A DNA stretch of 64,000 nt from Amoebophrya sp. A120 (lineage: Eukaryota > Sar > Dinophyceae > Syndiniales > Amoebophryaceae). A program made the translations under genes and the position numbers. Location: positions 7,098,743-7,162,742 of the forward strand of contig CAJINV010000002.1 of the NCBI GenBank assembly GCA_905178155.1. The letters run 5' to 3'. Shown one piece after another: positions 11,211-23,349 of this stretch; position 1 is the first letter of the stretch, and each line of letters starts with the position of its first letter. The notes below the pieces were generated by a model that saw only the letters and a list, made by a program, of their open reading frames with translations, had not been told where the DNA came from and made no database searches.

Positions 11211-14200
11211 ATGCCTTCGAAAAAGGAGCCGCCGATTCCGCGCTACCTGACGCATACCTACTTGTCGAAGTCTCGCGACGCCTCTGCGCACCGAAAAAAG
11301 CGGTTTCTGCAGGCGCATGAGGGGGAACTCCGTACTGAGTACATCGGAAACCTCCGGGAGTCGCGTTACCAGTCCGACCTCGGTCCCAGCTTGAAAGCCA
11401 ACGCGCCCCCAGCTGCGTTCCGCCCGCCGGGACGGAGCACCATTTACCGGCAACCTGGGTTCGGCCCTGCGGCGCGCGTCCGGGAGGCGAGCCGAAAGAA
11501 AGTCCGGGATGGGGTGTCGCCGATTTTCGAAACTCCGCCCGAGGTGCTGCTAACCAACCGAGTGACGGCTGCGCGGAAAAACCGGATTTTGGTGCGGTCC
11601 CGGACAGAGCAGCGCATCGGAAATTTGGAACAGAGACGGCCCATAGAGGACATCGAAAACGAAGAAGACGTGGCTTTCGCGAAGAACGCGATTCGAGCGC
11701 AGATTTTCGGCGAAGATTTGCAGGGGATTTTCGGCGGGGGAGGAGGAGGAGGAGGTGCCAGGAATACTACTACAAACAGAAGCGTCTCGACGTCGAGAGC
11801 AGCGCGGAAAGATAAACTACTGTCCGATATTGCGGAGGAAGATCAAGATGAGGTTTGGTCCAATGTGTTGGCCAACAGCTCTACAAGGGGAAACTACGGG
11901 AGAAGCCGATCCATCTCCGTGTTCGCCAGAAATCCCAACAATCAGTCCTCCTCCTCCAGTGTCGAAGAGGAAGATCCCAGCTGCGACGAAGACATTCTGC
12001 AAATGAGCGCGTCTTTCCGTGGGAGAAGGGGGGTTGTAACTGGAATGCCTGGTGCCGGAGGTGCAGCCAGAAACACGAGCGGGGGCCGGCGGCGGGAGCG
12101 AAATTTGAGTCTGATAAAGCGCAACAACTCCACCTCTCTGGCAGCAGCTCCTGCACGTCGGAACCATAAATCACCACCAAAAGGAGCAGACGGAGGCCGG
12201 TTTCGCACGCCGACACCTGGTCCCCCTTCGCAACTGACGCGACAAAGCGCCGGAACAGCCAGGCTTCCGGGAAGAACGTTGAGCACGCCGAGCTTGAGCC
12301 GGCAAGGAACCGCGGGAAATGACCACACGATGCTGACCGATGATTTGCCGAGTCCAACGAGATTCGTGAACGACTACCGGTCGAGCCGCCCGGCGTCCAG
12401 TGTGACAAGAGGACGGTACTACTAGATAGGTGAATGAGACTTGCTATTGCTTTGAAGATCGCCTGTCGTGCATGCTCTGCAAAAGAAGTGAGAAACAATA
12501 GCAATTTGAGAGTTAGTGTCAGTTCGTGAGGTGGACGCACATAGTACAATTTTCTCAGGTCTGCCGGTGGTTCCCCGAACACCCTTCACCGTTCCGTCGC
12601 TTCCAGTGCAGCCGTCATTCCCCTGGGCGGCTCTGCGCGCACGCTTCCGAAGTACCAGCAGAGTCTTTCCCGCCAACAGTCCGAGCACCAGCTTTTTGCT
12701 GATAGTTCGCTCCCGCCCTCGAAGTCAACCCTGTTCACCCCCCGGGGCAGTTTTCACAACCACAACACCTCGAACAATGGCTTCAACAGCACCCTCCAGT
12801 CCGGACTCCAATCTCAGTCCGCATCGAAACGCTCCGTGTTGTTTCGCGACGAGAGTAGAGCGACCAACCACACAACTGCGAGGAATCGAAGCAACAGTCC
12901 CGGGATGTTGAATACGAGGGCGAGCCACTTGATGTCTACCTCTCCGGGCGGCCGTTCCTCGACGGTGGACAACATCACTTCAGCCAGTAATGCAAAGAGG
13001 CAAAACGCCATCGATAGCCTAGCCAGGCGGGTTGAGGAGCTGGAGCAAAACACCTTTGAAAACTCATCGGAGAGGCAAAGGGCGGACTGGAACATGCAGA
13101 ATGGCGTGCCGACGCTGCCGAGGTTCAGTAAAAATTGGAGCAACTATCATGCGAACAACGGTACTAGTACCTCGTTGAAACACCGCGACCCGCCACACCC
13201 CTCCTCTGTCGCGTATTACCGAACGAGGCAGCTGTACAACGACCGGAATAACATGAACGTCGCCCAGGTAGCAGTTGCGGAAGAGGAGCAGGAGGAGTTT
13301 CTGAGCCGAAATGACGATTTGTTCGCGACTTCCCCCCAGCGAGGTTCGAATTTGCGGAACAGCAGCAGTCGGAGTGGTCATCGTGGACGACAAAATATCC
13401 ACTCCACTGGAGGTGGTGGAGATAACTACTCCATTGCAGCGACGGCGGCGCAGAACAGCTCGGCCGCTGTGGCGCCGACGCGGGGGGAAATAAAACCTGA
13501 TGAAGAAATACAGAAGATCATGAAGTCTCGTGGGTACACGGTGGCCGCTGACTTTGCGAGGGGAAATCTTGGAGAGGATCCACGAAATTTGAACGCCGAC
13601 ATTGAACAGCAATTGCAGTTGTGCCAACAGCAAGTCCGCGAGTGCACGAACAGATATTTGGAAACGCGAATGCAGATCAAACGCGACGAAGAAAAGAAAC
13701 GGCAGGACGACTTCAAACGGACGCTGACGGGCGGGCTGAAATACGCCACGGAAGCGCGACTGGTCGGGGCTTTTGCAGGTGGATAGGATTTTGACGAAGT
13801 GTTGTTATTGCATTTTGTATTTCGGTGCCGAAGCTGCGAAGACAAAGAAACAGAAAGTAAACAATTATGCCACCGATTAAGACTAAATCCACATCAAATA
13901 CGCACATCCAATAAATCTATTCCAGGCCCTTCTTCCGCCTCCTCACTGTTCAACCCGGCCGCGGTCTCCAACACGGTCAGCATAGCTTCGCGCTCCCGAT
14001 CCGCGTCCCCGGACAAGGCCGGCGCTTACCGGCGCGGGGCGGCTACCGGCGCGGAGCTTTTCTCCACCCCGGGCAACCTCCTGAATGACGTCCCGCTGGT
14101 CGGCGTGAATAGTACCGGGATCAAGTTGAACCAAAAAACCTTCTGGGCAGGCATCGACCCGAACCGATTCGCAAACGGGAGCCAACAAGCCCGGTCGTTG

Positions 14201-16315
14201 TCGGAGCCGAAGCTGCGGACGGTTAACGCTCCTGGTTTAACAGCGTACAAGGACGACTTCGATCTGGATACGCTGCTGAACCGGTCACTACAGCCCAACC
14301 ACGGAGGGCCGTTGCGGAACAGCGTGAAAGAGAAGCCACTAGGAGCGTACAGCACTTTCAGCGGTACTGGTGGCGGGATGAACAAAACGGGAACTACACC
14401 TTCGACCGCCAGCCGCATTCCGAAAGAGAACCCGACGACGTGGGACGAAAAGCAGGACGCACTGCTGTTTCGGGAGCGCAGTTTGCGCAACCTCTACCTC
14501 GGGGACCAGTATTTGGAAAAATTGCAGGCGAAAATGCAGCAGAACGACCCAGACAGCGTGCTGACTGCAGCAGCTTTTAACCCACGACAGCATCAGAAAA
14601 CCATGCACCAGCGGCAACTGGAGCATCACAAGCAGCTGAGCGCAGGGTTGGAGAAGATTTGGTCTCCGCACAAGCAAGCATTTCGCGACTACGATCCACA
14701 GGCGGAAAGGGATCATGATCGAAACAGCAGCAGGACACCTCCGCCGCTGAGTTCCAAGCGCTCCTCGCATCAAACAGCAGTAGAGCAGATGAATGCAGAT
14801 CATGCACTATCTCTGAACGTCGCTAGCAGTACCGCATTGCGCTCTAAAGATTTGTTCGGTGGCGCGCAAAGTAGAGACGAAGCCCGTGCGGTTCCGGATT
14901 ACCCGGCTGTGCCCAGCGGAGGACGTGGCTTCTACAACAACTCCAGTGCGAGAAGTCCGTCTTCTACTGGACCCCCAGGAGCTGGACTTCGTGCATTAAA
15001 GATTCCTGCCGACATTTTGTTTCAAGGCGTGACCCCTCCAACCGCGTTGAAGCGAGACGTGGTGGTGTCGCCGCTGCGACTCCCGAGGAGAGGGGAAACA
15101 AGAAGTTCTGGCACGACGGCGGCGCAGCAAAATCAAAATGCGTACGACTTTCTGCAGCTGGAATCGAGATCGAAGGCCAGCATCGAGGACGCGTTGAACG
15201 TGAACCAATCCGGAATACAGTTCCTCGAACAGCTTGGACGACAGAAGCCGACGGATCCGGTCTTGGATGTGCTCCGAGAGGAACCAGGGGCAGGGACGGT
15301 GACCACCAGAAGCGCGCTTGCGCTGAGCCGAACTCCAGGTCGTGGTCAGGGAGGCGGCGCAGCAACCGTCTCGTCCTTCTACTCGCCGAGCAAGTTGACG
15401 GAAATCGAGCATTTGCTGAACACGGCCACGTCGAAAAAGTCAGTTTCGATTGCGTCTCCGTCACCAGATCATTATGGTGTTATGAGGACGAACGTAAAAA
15501 TCGAAACAAACTCAGACGCAGCGGCAGTTTTGTCCTCAACGTCGCCCTGGAACAAAGAGTCTTCGCTTGGTGTTGAGTTCGCAACGCGAGACAAGCTGGA
15601 TTCCATCGAGAAGTCTGCTTTGTCCGCAATTCAGGAGAAGCAGCCGACTTTTGCCTACTACAAGGAACTGGAGAGGAAAGAACGGGTATTGACTACACTA
15701 GGACACCGAGGAACTACTTCGGAAGTAGAACTCGACGCAAGTGGTCGTGCAATCGCGACCTCTGGTGTGATCATGGGCAATATGGATGAGAAAGCAGAAG
15801 CACAGGAAATTATCCGTTCGAGCAATTCGAGCAGTGGCAGTGCCTCGAGCAGTGCCAGCGGAGGCGCGAGCGCGATTTGGACGAAGATCAATAGGAATAG
15901 CGACGTAGAGGTTCAGAAATCCTCGGCTTCAGGATCTTCTTCCGCCGAAAGCGTAAAGCCAGATCATGGTAGAAATGCTGCTTTTCCTGTACTGGGTTCA
16001 GAACGACGAACGCCTCCTGTGGTTCCCCTCCTTGGTCCCCCAAGTACTAGTAGCATCGGTGCTCCTGCTACACCTACAACCGCAGATGTCTTGCCAGGAG
16101 CTAGTATCGCTATCGGAGGCGTTCCGCAGCAGCACCAGGCGCAGCGTACCGCAGAGGTGGAAGCCACGACGAGCGGCGCAGCCACATCTGTGGTTGACCC
16201 GAGCCCTGTGCCACTGCGAGCGCCGTCGCCGTTTCTAGCGAAATTGCAGGAAGAACGGTTGAAGAGGCACGAATGGAAAAAAGCGCAGCTGGAAAACTTG
16301 AGAGCGAGCTTTTGA
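11211..16315 (+). CDS. Giant disordered protein, three exons, unknown function
   Basis: Three long + frames join through two GT-AG introns, 12416-12558 (GTACTA...CTCAG) and 13779-13925 (GTGGAT...TCCAG). The phases match exactly, giving 1604 residues from the ATG at 11211. Exon 2 is open from 12559, well upstream of its first ATG. The N-terminus is basic (PPIPRYLTHTYLSKSRD), followed by a poly-Gly run near 11740. Short helical or coiled-coil stretches occur at LARRVEELEQNTFENSSE (about 13019) and in the Gln/Glu-rich segment at about 13590-13720. The C-terminus is a charged helix (FLAKLQEERLKRHEWKKAQL). No catalytic domain or membrane segment is visible. The composition suggests a scaffold or cytoskeleton-associated protein, but that is inference only. 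Confidence 0.8.
12416..12558 (+). other. GT-AG intron
   Basis: Exon 1 ends in phase 2 with CG and exon 2 supplies G, giving an Arg codon before Ser-Ala-Gly-Gly. An in-frame stop (TAG) lies just inside the donor. Confidence 0.75.
13779..13925 (+). other. GT-AG intron
   Basis: A phase-1 junction (G + GC, Gly) links AFAG to PSSASSLFNP. The intronic frame stops six bases after the donor. Confidence 0.75.
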
Positions 16316-16883
16316 TTTTGAACACTGGTTGGCGCAGCTAATGTGTAGAAAAAAATCGAGCGAGGTTTTCTCAACAAGAGACACTTTAAGGTGAAGGGAG
16401 ATCTTCAGTTCTTGAAAGTAAGGCCTGGTAGTAAGTGCAAAAAGATCGATGCACTACTTTTTTAAACCGGACGTAAAGAGTTACGTGGTGGCGGTTCGTT
16501 CGGCGAAAGCTCTGCGCCGACGTCGCTTGTCCGTACATTTCATCAATTGTGTCTGTTTTTCGCGTGTAACCGCACTACGTTTAGTTTCAGTGTGGATATT
16601 TTGCGTGAGCACGCAGTGAGAAAAGAGCGTGCAGCGGAAAAAAATGATCCCTCTTTTACGTCTTTCTATGATCAATTTGTTTTGAATACTACAGAACTTT
16701 CGTCCTCCGAGGAGCTTGTTCCTGTTCATTAAAGAGCTGTGAGATCCGTCTTGTGACTTCTGGGATTCGTCTTTTCGTTAGGATAAGCTATCAACGCGGT
16801 GGGCGCGTGGTCGAAGCTAGCGGGTGGATGAAAAATCTTCGCAGCACACCGGCCGACGCACCGCAATCACAAGTAGAACGCGC
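16316..16883. other. Intergenic / 5' flank
   Basis: AT-rich sequence with no supported gene. The open frame of the next gene extends in-frame to 16824 but only with a GTG, so the ATG at 16884 is preferred. Confidence 0.5.
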
Positions 16884-18069
16884 ATGGTGAAAGCTTTTTG
16901 TATATTTTCCGTTCTCTGGACGCACGTAATTCTGCTTTCTTGCAGTATTGAATCTTCCGTCGCCGGCCGTCTGCGAGAAAGCCGCATTAGATCTGAACGG
17001 AGCTTCCTGAACCCGACGCAAACAAGAAACGCAAACGAGTTGGACAAATTCGACAACTTAAATAACTTTGACTTTGATTCCACCGCGGCTGCAACTGCTG
17101 CAAAATTCTCGACTATATCTTCCCAACAGGACCAGGACCAGGAGCAGCTGCGCGACTACAAGCCCAAACTTGCTAGAAATCGAAGTTTTTCCAGCTCTTT
17201 GTCTTTCGAGGAAGAAAGCACTGCTAAGGACGATAGCGAGTCCGTCAGCCAGCTACTATTCCCGTTGTTGTTTTCGACGAGTCCTCCTTCTACCTCTCCA
17301 CCTACAAGTATAAGTAAAAAGATCAAGACGATGCAGCGCGCACACATTTTTGTCACGGGAAAAGTCCAGGGGGTGTACTACCGAGACTCAACCAAGAAAA
17401 AGGCTGAGTTGCTCGGACTGGTAGGCGCCGCGTGGAATTTGAAAGACGGAAGAGTAGAAATCATCGCGGAGGGGACGAAGGTACAAACAACGTCAACGCT
17501 ATAGCTAATATACAACTGATAGCGGTGGACTGCGTGTATGTAAGTACTTTCTTTGCAACTGGTAGTGGTACTTCTAGACCTACTTTTTACATACGTAGAT
17601 TTTGATTTTGTGACAGCCAAGGACTGGTAGCACTCCGGTGTTACTTTTCCGCGGCAACTCCCCAGTCTTGGCTGTTCGACATCAAAACGGATGCTTTTTG
17701 GTCAAGGACTGGTAGCATATTGTTGAGACACAGTGTGCTAGCCACTTACTCTCAGGAACTCAATTAGCACGTACAACAGTCACTCGCTCGCCTAAAGAAG
17801 CGAGCACACAATTGATTTTGTGACTCATAGATAGAGAATTGCCGCTCGTCGGATTCAAATTCTGCTGACGCACATCAATCACAATCTATGTCTATCAGGA
17901 CAAGCTTGACGAGCTGGAGCGCTGGTGCCATCTGGGACCCGAAGGAGCCAAGGAAGTTGGTCTCGACAACGATTTGACGGCAAAGCGAAAGGTTGATTCG
18001 GTCGAGATAACCTTTGAAGCAGCGAAGGGGGATCTGGGGAGGAAGTTCAAGAACGGTGGGTCCAAGTAG
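16884..18069 (+). CDS. Acylphosphatase with N-terminal signal peptide
   Basis: Acylphosphatases hydrolyse acyl phosphates such as 1,3-bisphosphoglycerate. Exon 1 (16884-17480) and exon 2 (17899-18069) join across a phase-0 GT-AG intron to give 255 residues. The first ~28 residues form a hydrophobic signal sequence (FCIFSVLWTHVILLSC). A low-complexity Ser/Asp/Gln-rich linker follows, then a complete acylphosphatase domain from about residue 150. The domain has the phosphate-binding loop GKVQGVYYRDS with catalytic Arg167, and WNLKDGRVEI with catalytic Asn185; exon 2 supplies WCHLGPEGAKEV. The family is usually about 90-100 residues and cytosolic, so the leader and long linker are unusual and imply secretion or organelle targeting. 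Initiation at the internal ATG (17331), giving a cytosolic form, is possible. The family call is strong; the location is inferred. Confidence 0.9.
17481..17898 (+). other. GT-AG intron of the acylphosphatase gene
   Basis: A 418-nt intron, GTACAA...TATCAG. It contains a repeated word, AAGGACTGGTAGCA, near 17622 and 17705. No terminal inverted repeat is evident, unlike the introner class. Confidence 0.85.
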
Positions 18070-18773
18070 TAGCTGGAGGAGGTGTTGGGCCGAGCAGGAG
18101 TGGACACTGAGCCACGACTGATGGTGATGTCCGTGTTTTTTTTTGGTGTGTTGCAGTGGAAGTACCTGCAGCACTGATGTGTCTGTGTGTCCTTGGTGAA
18201 TTTGCAGGGACTTGGAAAGAAAAAGAATTGCAAATTATGCAACTGAGCTAAGGTACTCTGTTTCTGCTTGATTTTCCTTTTACCGGCTGAGAGAACGTTG
18301 AAGTCGTGGAGAACAAACTTTATCATCGACGCGGAATGTGAACAACTTCCGCGGAATAGTGCATTTAATGACCGATTCCGATTGTGGTGCGAACTCAGAG
18401 CAATTCCACCACATTGAAGACAGAGGTGAAGAAGGAGGACCCCCCGAGAACTAAGGTCCTCCGAGTAGGCCTACAGGACCTGGCTGCGAATGCGATTTCA
18501 GTGGGTCAGCCGCTAAAAGTGTGCACCCGGGAACTTTGTTATTTAGTCCTAGTGAATGAGAATACATATACAAAGAAAGGCAGGTAAAAAATCAGAGTTC
18601 GATAAGATCAATATGCACACAAAATAAGAGCGTGGTCGGCGTCCAAAATACAAATAGTCCATGTCATGCAGGTAATATGAGAGGAGCAGAATCTAGCTCC
18701 ATCTCCATGCGAAGCAGTCCATTCGCCAGTTCGCGCTTGCTCTAGCTTTCATCTACGAAAAAAAAAACGCAAG
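18070..18773. other. Intergenic
   Basis: An open frame at 18384-18587 (67 codons) shows no domain and is not called. It otherwise holds the flanks of the acylphosphatase and DUF1295-like genes. Confidence 0.5.
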
Positions 18774-19955
18774 ATGGCCCGATCTTCCTCCGGGACTAGC
18801 CCAGCTCGCAGCTCCGGCCGGAACTCCACCACCGCCAGTCGTCGCCGCAGTTCTTCCAGAAAACCAACCGCGGGGCCTTCATCTGCCTTAACACCTAAAT
18901 CGCGCTTGACAGCCACGGCCTCATCACCCACCACCAACACAGGCAGCAAAAATAAATCCCTGGTCCACATCTTCTTCGAATCCTTTTGGGGCACGGTCGT
19001 GGATTTTCTCGGGTTCAACCTCGGTCCGGGGTTCATCATGATCCGCATGTGCCACATTGTGAACGCCTTCAAGGGGGCCACGCTTCCCTTCTGCATCTTC
19101 CTCATGCACTATCCAGGAAAATAAAACACCCATCCCCATCCATTTTTTGCATGACAAATGTTGCTTTTGATGCGTGTTTTGCATAACAAATTGGATGGGG
19201 ATGGGTGTTTTTTCCTGGATATGTACCACTTCGACAATTTTTCCGCCCCCTGCCTCACCTACACAGCGCTCCACGGTAGCTACGGCGTTTTATGGGTTTT
19301 GAAAGAGCACTGGTGCCCTGACAGACGATTTCACGAGCGCGTCCCGCTAGGCTCAGCGCTCGCCGCGGCGGTCTTTTGCGGTCTGTATTGGCTGGCACCG
19401 GTTTTGCTTATTTCGAAGTACGAGTACAGAAGCGCCGGTACTAGCACAGGCACAGGCTACGACTACTTCAACATGTTCTCTGGTAGCATTACTTCCGCGG
19501 CCTACCCTATCGAGGTTTCACCGGTGCGGCAGGCAGTCTGTACCTTCGTCTACGTCATTGGCGTGGTCATGATGTTGGTTGCGGACACACACAAATTCAT
19601 CGCGTTGGAAATGTACTACAAAGGTGGAAGCAAGATGGTGGACAAACATGAAGTTGACCACGACACGGAGATCAACGAGAAGAAAAAGACTGCACCGCTT
19701 CTCATCCAAGACGGCATCTTCTCCAACAACCGAAATCCAAACTACCTCGGCGAGATGCTCCTCTACGGCTCGTTTGCGGGGCTGGTTCCGAACAGCGACA
19801 TACCGAAGTACGTTCTCGCGTTTGCCTGGGGGGCTCTGTTCACGGTGAATATTTACAAGAAGGAGTCAAGTTTGATGCGAAAGCCTGGATATGAGGCGTA
19901 CGCAAAGAGAAGTTGGATCATCTTGCCAAAGCCTAAAAATTTCTTGCTCAGATGA
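18774..19955 (+). CDS. DUF1295 / ICMT-like integral membrane enzyme, split by an introner
   Basis: The C-terminal half carries the signature of DUF1295 and isoprenylcysteine carboxyl methyltransferase/steroid reductase-like proteins: GIFSNNRNPNYLGEMLLYG, then a hydrophobic helix, then SLMRKPGYEAYAKRSWIILP. These motifs form the cofactor-binding region in the family. The first ~60 residues are Ser/Arg-rich and disordered; several hydrophobic helices follow. The two open blocks (to 19124 and from ~19221) share a frame and are separated by an inverted-repeat element holding an in-frame stop. Removing 108 nt (19111-19218) gives 357 residues. The enzyme should sit in an endomembrane; its substrate (methylation versus reduction of a lipid) cannot be told from sequence. 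Fold call strong, reaction uncertain. Confidence 0.8.
19111..19220 (+). mobile_element. Introner element in the DUF1295-like gene
   Basis: Arms 19111-19142 (ATCCAGGAAAATAAAACACC...) and 19192-19220 (...GTGTTTTTTCCTGGAT) are inverted repeats of about 30 nt. The core holds GCATGACAAA and a second, inverted, slightly changed copy. No GT lies at the 5' edge and no AG at the 3' edge. Excision of 108 or 111 nt is frame-neutral. Confidence 0.85.
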
Positions 19956-20734
19956 TTTCCGCCGTCGTGATCGGCGAAATTGAGCTTGACACTCGGCCAA
20001 AAAATCAAAATTGTTGTCCATTATGGCATGAAGTACTACTAGTCAATAATTACAGAAATGAAGAATTCAGCACAGAGCCACGTCTCGGAATTTCTCAGTC
20101 GGTAGGCCTTTTCTTTCTTGTGTTCCCGTTGAGCGGTCCATTGGCGTACGGACGACAAATTGGCGATCTTGACAAGCATACAGAAAAACGGCTGTGATTT
20201 TTATCAGGGTCAAGGAAGTAAACTTTGCGCTTCAGGTCTCACATAAGAGCTCGAGCAACACAGTAAAATGACGTAATAATTGATGTACTAGCAAGTGCCA
20301 AGCCTTGATGTTTCACGTGCGCGCGCATGATTGAAATAATTATCTGACGACATGAATTATTAATATGAGACTTCGCTTTATACTTTTTTCGAAGTGTAAA
20401 TGACCCGCTTTTACCTTTGCACGCTTTACTGGTGATCTGTATTTTGCTTTTTCGCACGACCTCCTGTGTCTAAACACGCGCTTCCTGGTGTAAACAAAGA
20501 AAAATTGTAGTTGTGCGCAAATTTTTCAATTTTGAACTTGGGTTCCTCCTGTCGAGGGACGAAGCTATGATGGAAAAAGATTCGTTGATTATGGCTGGCC
20601 CTTATTTGCAGTGTCATTGGCCGATGCATATCTAGTTCCAAGAACAGGAACCGTGTGTCTTATACAAACTTTTTTTTCCACCACGTCCACCTTGTTGTTG
20701 ACTTCGACGCAGTAAAAAAGTGCACCTGAAAGTC
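19956..20734. other. Intergenic
   Basis: No supported gene. The next frame opens upstream with GTG at 20720, but the first ATG is at 20735. Confidence 0.5.
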
Positions 20735-23183
20735 ATGTCGGCACCTCCTCCCGCCCAACCGTCTGCCGACGACGTAGCGTCGGACAACGATTCTGATCGC
20801 AGTTACGATTGGGACGCCGAAGAGGAGCAGTCCATGCGGCAACTCGATGCTCTCATTTCTGCCGCAAACGCGAACAACACGGAAAACCAGCATAACAAAA
20901 CCCCACCACCTAATACGGAGGAGCAAGATAGTGATGATGCCGCCTGGTACCGATCCTCGAAAACGGGCGCAGACGCAGAACATGCAGCGGAGGACGAAGG
21001 GATCAACATGAATGTTGACCAAACTACTGACAAGTTATCCGGGAAAAAACCACCTGCAAAGGCTGAGGGCGAAAACGCGTTTAGCCCGACGTCGTCCCTC
21101 CATGTCGTGCAGACCTGTGGTGCGACGGAATTGATTCCGACGCTAACGACGGAGGTGATTTCCCGTGGCACCTCCGGTCCTGAGGAACAAAAGGCGATCC
21201 GGGAGGCGACGCTGGCCAGGTTGGGGATACAGCCGAATCTAATCGCGCAGAGCTCGCCTTTAGAAGACGAGGACGGGAAGCAATCCTCGGTCTCCGCGAC
21301 GGCCGGATCAGCGTCCACGGCCTACCAAAACCAAACCACGCTGTTAAGCAACGGTAGATGAAGTTGATACTGCTTATTGTGATGTCAAAGTCTGTAATTA
21401 CATTTCAATTTTTTGATGGTTAGATTCATTTGTACTGCAAAAAAAAAAGAAAAACGCTGTGCGTACTGTAGCAAGTCAAGTGCTTCAACATTTTCTTTTT
21501 CATCTATCAAAAAAACCCCAAGGGAACGCGCTAGAGCTTGAGGAAGATGCGAGACGCTCGTAGCGTCCAAATAATTTTCCACCGTGTGATGATCTATCAA
21601 AAAAAACATACTATATCATCAAAACAGCCTCCGGTGGTACTGGTGGCGCCCACCAGCGGTACCTTCCTTCTGGCCGCGGTTCCGCCGGGAGTGATTCGTA
21701 TTTCGAACAGTACACCCAGTTCACCTCTGGCGGCGATTTGCTCGCGTACAGCAATTATCACGAGAGCAACCAGCTCGATTCTGAGGGCATTTCCCCGCCG
21801 TCGGCAGGGGGAAGTGGACTGGAATTTCGCAACAGCTTCACGGGTGGAGGACTGAGTTCAACCGGCTCCACCGGGAAGAAGATGAAGAAAATCCCGCTTG
21901 GATCTTCGTCTTTGATACAACAACCTGATGGCGCTGCCTCTGGAGTCGTGGTAAACACGATGAACCGCGACCCGTCCTTTTCCGATGGGAAATACCTGGT
22001 CAACAACTGTCTCGCGCAGCTACCGGCCCCGCGGTCTCGACAAGGCAGTCGCGAGCACAGCAGTAGTAGCGTCGTGGGCACGGGGAAGGAGCTGCACCAG
22101 AGGCTGCAGCTGGCTTTGTTGCAGGAACGGGAAGAGGACGACTCCGGGACGGTCACGGGAGGCCTGTCCTACGAGCAACTGGCGGAGTTGCAAGGTTTGT
22201 CGCCGAACACTGTTGACCGCGCCGGAGTGGGGAAGAAGACTGGCAATATCAATCACATCACAACAACGAATGGCGAGGCCAAAGGACGAGAACCGCCGGG
22301 CAGTTCTGGTGCCTACAGCAATGACAACGGCAGGATGGCGCCGTCTTGCACACCGCAGAACAACAAGACTGGCGGCTCTGGTATCTCCGGCGCTTCATCA
22401 TCGAGCTCGACCTTGGGAGATTTGGAGGAAGGGGTACGGGATATGAAGAACATCCGAGCCTCCGGGATGTTGAACCGCGCGGTCTTGGATGACATCTCCC
22501 CAATGCGAGGAGGCGGAGGTGGATCTTCTTCCTCAAAACCAAACTCGAAAAAAACGAAGGCCTACACCCACCCGGAAGTGCATAACTACAGCCTGCAGAG
22601 GCCACCGCTGCACGCAGACCCGACGCCGGAGCCGCACGCCTTGCCGCTGCTGAAATCAACCATCGTGCACGGCGGGAACAAGAGCGCGTCCAGCTCTCCG
22701 GGCAGCTCGCCGAAAAACCCGCAGGCGGAACAGGCGAAGGAGGACGGCGGGCCGAAGTTGGCGAGCACCATGAAGTACATGTACGGCGAGATCATCGAGG
22801 ACATGTTTCAAGGATCCAGCAGCTCAGACGCGGAGGGAGGTACTGCAAGTAACAAGAACGACGCTGGCACAAAATCAGAATCTTCGGAACATGTTGACTC
22901 AAAATCTTCCAGCAAAGTGACGATCAACGAAGCGGCGAATACGCAGCACAACGGATCAACGGCTGCGTCCTCGCGGGTCAGAGACACTGAGGTTGAGGCC
23001 TTGGCGCAGGAAGGGCGAAATGCGGTCCGACTGCGTAGGGTTTTAGCCGGCGAGGATGCGGCGGAAATGCTTCGGCACGCGGATTTGATGACACTAAACT
23101 CTGTTGCGAGGGATTGTTACAAAGCGGTGCGAACATTGGAGTACGTCACGAAACGGCAGCAGGAATTGATGCGGGAAGGGTGA
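20735..23183 (+). CDS. Disordered Ser/Gly-rich protein, two exons, unknown function
   Basis: Exons 20735-21353 and 21628-23183 join across a GT-AG intron (GTAGAT...AAACAG, 274 nt) with a phase-1 Ala codon, giving 724 residues. Exon 2 is open well upstream of its first ATG and reads SGGTGGAHQRYLPSG there, which supports the splice. The N-terminus is acidic (SDNDSDRSYDWDAEEEQS). The middle is Ser/Gly/Asn-rich with Ser runs. The last ~60 residues look structured and helical (NAVRLRRVLAGEDAAEMLRH then YKAVRTLEYVTKRQQELM). No known domain is recognised and there is no membrane segment. Its 3' end abuts a GC-rich island. Confidence 0.75.
21354..21627 (+). other. GT-AG intron
   Basis: A 274-nt intron containing an A-rich tract near 21440. 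No terminal inverted repeat was noticed. Confidence 0.7.
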
Positions 23184-23349
23184 GGAGGACAGAGGTGTAA
23201 GAAAATTGAAACTTCTTGAGGGGAGATTGAGAAAAGTAAACCCTACTGACATCTTTGAAAGACGCGCTTTTTTTCCATCGATCGCCCAATGGCAATGCCA
23301 CCCATCATGTGTGGCCGAAATAACAGACATGGGCTCTGCGATTTATAAT

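Noticed and set aside
18384-18587. 67-codon frame between the acylphosphatase and DUF1295-like genes
   Set aside because: Too short, no family resemblance and no splice partner found.
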